Below, in pieces: positions 5,799 through 6,961 of a DNA stretch of 6,961 bases (positions are counted from its first letter, which is position 1; every line of letters begins with the position of its first letter). A program made the translations under genes and the position numbers. The notes beneath the pieces are model-generated. The model was not told where the DNA came from and did no database searches. It was given only the letters and a program-made list of their open reading frames with translations. This stretch comes from Acidobacteriota bacterium (GTDB lineage: Bacteria > Acidobacteriota > Terriglobia > Bryobacterales > Bryobacteraceae). The stretch covers positions 1-6,961 of the forward strand of contig CANNLB010000135.1 in the NCBI GenBank assembly GCA_947505565.1, written 5' to 3'.

Positions 5799-6766
5799 GC
5801 GAGGTCTCCGCGCCATTCGTGGCCGCCGTTGAATTCCTGATAGTCGACTGTTGGATGGTGCACTTTGGCTTCCGCGATGGCGCGGCGGACGCTTTCAAGG
5901 GGGGCTGCTTTGTCGGTGAGGCCGACTTGAATTTGCAGAGGTCGGGGGGCGATCAGCGCGACCTGTTGCGGGGAGGTGAGATCGAGGGGGCGTCCGCCGA
6001 TGACGGTTTCCCGAACGAGAGGGGCTTCGCGGAAGGAGCAGGAAGCGACGACGACTTTGATGCGGGGATCGAGGGCGGCGATGTAAAGGGAGTAGTAGCC
6101 GCCGTAGGAAAGGCCGATCATGGCAATACGGCGGGGGTCAATTTCGGGGCGGGTGAGGAGGGGGTCGAGGGAGCGGATGACGCGCATGGCTTCGACGGCC
6201 ATGAGGCTGGAGCCGGCGTTGCGAAATTTGAGGTCGAGTTCGGCGCGGACTTCGGCGGGGATGGGGGTGCCGGTGTCACGGTCACGGAAGGGGTACATGA
6301 CGAACTGGGGGGCCCAGACGACGTAGCCTTGGCGGACGGCGCCGCGGATCTGGTCGTGATAGTTGGAGCCTCCCTTGAAGAGGGCCATCTCGGGGAAGCC
6401 GCCGCCGCCGTGGAGCGAGACGACGAGAGGGGCGGGAGCTTTGAGACCTTTGGGGACGAGATAGAGGCCGTAGGTTTCGAGATTGGAGGCGACGGTGACC
6501 CAGCAGCGGGAGTAGGTGGCGATTTCATCCTCGCCCATGGTTTCGCAGCGGAGAATGGGCGGGGCGGTGAAGCCGGGCGGGGGGAAGCCGATGCGGGAGC
6601 GGAATTGCTGGCGGAGCGAGTCGGCGGGGGCGAGGGAGTCGGCGAACTTGTTCAGTTGGCGGTAGTCACCCTCGCGGTGGGGCCGGGATTTCTGGAAGTC
6701 CTCTTCGAACAGGGGAGCTTGGGCTTGGAGGGCGATGGGCAGGAGGATTAGCGCGACGCGGAGCAT
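5771..6766 (-). CDS. Secreted alpha/beta hydrolase (dienelactone hydrolase / acetylxylan esterase-like, S9-type fold)
   Basis: 331 residues. MLRVALILLPIALQA is a signal peptide with Gln at the predicted mature start. The frame stays open upstream to 6850, but that would bury the signal behind 28 polar residues, so ATG 6766 is preferred. The catalytic domain runs from about 95 to 331. It has the oxyanion loop LHGGGG (118-123), nucleophile elbow GLSYGG (218-223, Ser220), probable acid Asp285 in GLTDKAAP, and catalytic His316 in GGHEW. PRPLQIQVG (275-283) before the Asp is typical of the prolyl-oligopeptidase/acetylxylan-esterase type. The N-terminal part (20-95) resembles the cap that precedes such domains. 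It probably cleaves an ester, or less likely a peptide bond, in the periplasm or outside; the substrate is not deducible. It is the first gene of a minus-strand pair with the transporter (28-bp overlap). No Shine-Dalgarno is seen before its ATG. Confidence 0.85.
   Translation of the reverse strand: MLRVALILLPIALQAQAPLFEEDFQKSRPHREGDYRQLNKFADSLAPADSLRQQFRSRIGFPPPGFTAPPILRCETMGEDEIATYSRCWVTVASNLETYGLYLVPKGLKAPAPLVVSLHGGGGFPEMALFKGGSNYHDQIRGAVRQGYVVWAPQFVMYPFRDRDTGTPIPAEVRAELDLKFRNAGSSLMAVEAMRVIRSLDPLLTRPEIDPRRIAMIGLSYGGYYSLYIAALDPRIKVVVASCSFREAPLVRETVIGGRPLDLTSPQQVALIAPRPLQIQVGLTDKAAPLESVRRAIAEAKVHHPTVDYQEFNGGHEWRGDLAWNFLSKHL
5805..5809 (-). promoter_or_regulatory. Ribosome binding site (GGAGA) of the UMF1 transporter
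   Basis: GGAGA on the minus strand sits 6 nt before the ATG at 5798, inside the last codons of the hydrolase gene. It supports the 5798 start over 5816 and suggests coupled translation of the pair. Confidence 0.55.
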
Positions 6767-6790
6767 ATGGATTAGAGTAAACGATACGCT
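6767..6790. promoter_or_regulatory. Divergent intergenic region between the hydrolase and the right-edge gene
   Basis: 24 bp between two divergent start codons, too short for two separate promoters and leaders. On the minus strand TACTCT (6779-6774) ends 7 nt before the hydrolase ATG, the same geometry as TAGACT before the NIPSNAP ATG. On the plus strand TAAACG (6778-6783) also ends 7 nt before the ATG at 6791 but is a weak -10 match. No Shine-Dalgarno is visible for either gene. Promoter elements must extend into the coding regions. Inference. Confidence 0.3.
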
Positions 6791-6961
6791 ATGACAAACC
6801 TGTTGCGTGGGACCTTTTTTTTGATTTTGGTGGGGTTGGCCGGGGCTCAACCCGCGGATGAGAGCCGGCGGCTACCGGTGCCGAATCGGGTGAAGACGGA
6901 GGTGGTGCCGAAGGCGCTGCTGGGGAAGAGCTTTATGCCGGGCGGAACGTTGGGGACTTAT
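6791..6961 (+). CDS. Exported protein of unknown function, N-terminal 57 residues, cut by the right edge
   Basis: An ATG at 6791 opens a frame that runs without a stop to the end of the window. Residues 1-19 (MTNLLRGTFFLILVGLAGA) form a short basic start, a hydrophobic core and an AGA cleavage site, with Gln20 as the probable mature N-terminus. The visible mature part is polar and basic (PADESRRLPVPNRVKTEVV) and continues ALLGKSFMPGGTLGTY. I do not recognise the family from this fragment. Eight consecutive T (6815-6822) lie within the signal-peptide codons. It is divergent from the secreted hydrolase and could be co-regulated with it. The reading frame is supported by the signal peptide and by the same G-ending codon preference as other plus-strand genes. 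Confidence 0.7.
   Translation, partial: MTNLLRGTFFLILVGLAGAQPADESRRLPVPNRVKTEVVPKALLGKSFMPGGTLGTY

Noticed and set aside
5777..6751. Long plus-strand open frame (324 codons) opposite the hydrolase gene
   Set aside because: Its product is a low-complexity string rich in Gly, Ala, Glu, Val and Asp with no family motif. The opposite strand has a full catalytic triad and signal peptide. The frame is a by-product of strand base bias.
2657..6789. GATACGC shared just upstream of two start codons (2657-2663 and 6783-6789)
   Set aside because: Distances to the start differ (8 and 1 nt) and the same heptamer also occurs inside coding sequence near 3662, so it is probably chance.

Overview
The window reads as chromosomal DNA from a high-GC, Gram-negative-type soil bacterium. 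The best guess is Acidobacteriota of the Bryobacterales/Solibacter type. This rests on the gene mix: a secreted NIPSNAP protein, a choice-of-anchor I protein, an UMF1-type MFS carrier and an AddB-like repair protein. It also rests on short signal peptides that all end in Ala-Gln. The assignment is inference from protein style; no rRNA or marker gene is present. No mobile element, CRISPR array, tRNA or rRNA gene was seen.

Layout, left to right. (1) Positions 1-1187, minus strand: the N-terminal 395 residues of an AddB-like DNA repair protein that runs off the left edge. (2) A 30-bp divergent gap, then three plus-strand genes. These are a secreted NIPSNAP protein (1218-1640), an AcuI/YhdH acryloyl-CoA reductase (1644-2618, 3 bp downstream and probably co-transcribed) and, after a 53-bp gap, a secreted choice-of-anchor I beta-propeller protein with a PKD-like C-terminus (2672-4492). 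(3) A tail-to-tail overlap of 20 bp leads to two minus-strand genes: an UMF1-family MFS transporter (4473-5798), and upstream of it, overlapping by 28 bp, a secreted alpha/beta hydrolase (5771-6766). (4) A 24-bp divergent gap, then the first 57 codons of another exported protein (6791 to the right edge).

The window is almost entirely coding, and no non-coding stretch exceeds 53 bp. The genes do not form one obvious pathway. The likeliest working units are the NIPSNAP-acuI pair and the hydrolase-transporter pair. In the latter, extracytoplasmic ester or peptide cleavage followed by uptake or efflux of the product is conceivable but unproven.

No clearly new multi-gene system was recognised. 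The observations most worth following are: the uniform Ala|Gln signal-peptidase junction in all four exported proteins; a perfect 12-bp inverted repeat inside the transporter gene; two very compact divergent junctions whose exported-protein genes lack a clear Shine-Dalgarno; and a consistent G-over-C excess on the plus strand, which also explains the long antisense open frames.
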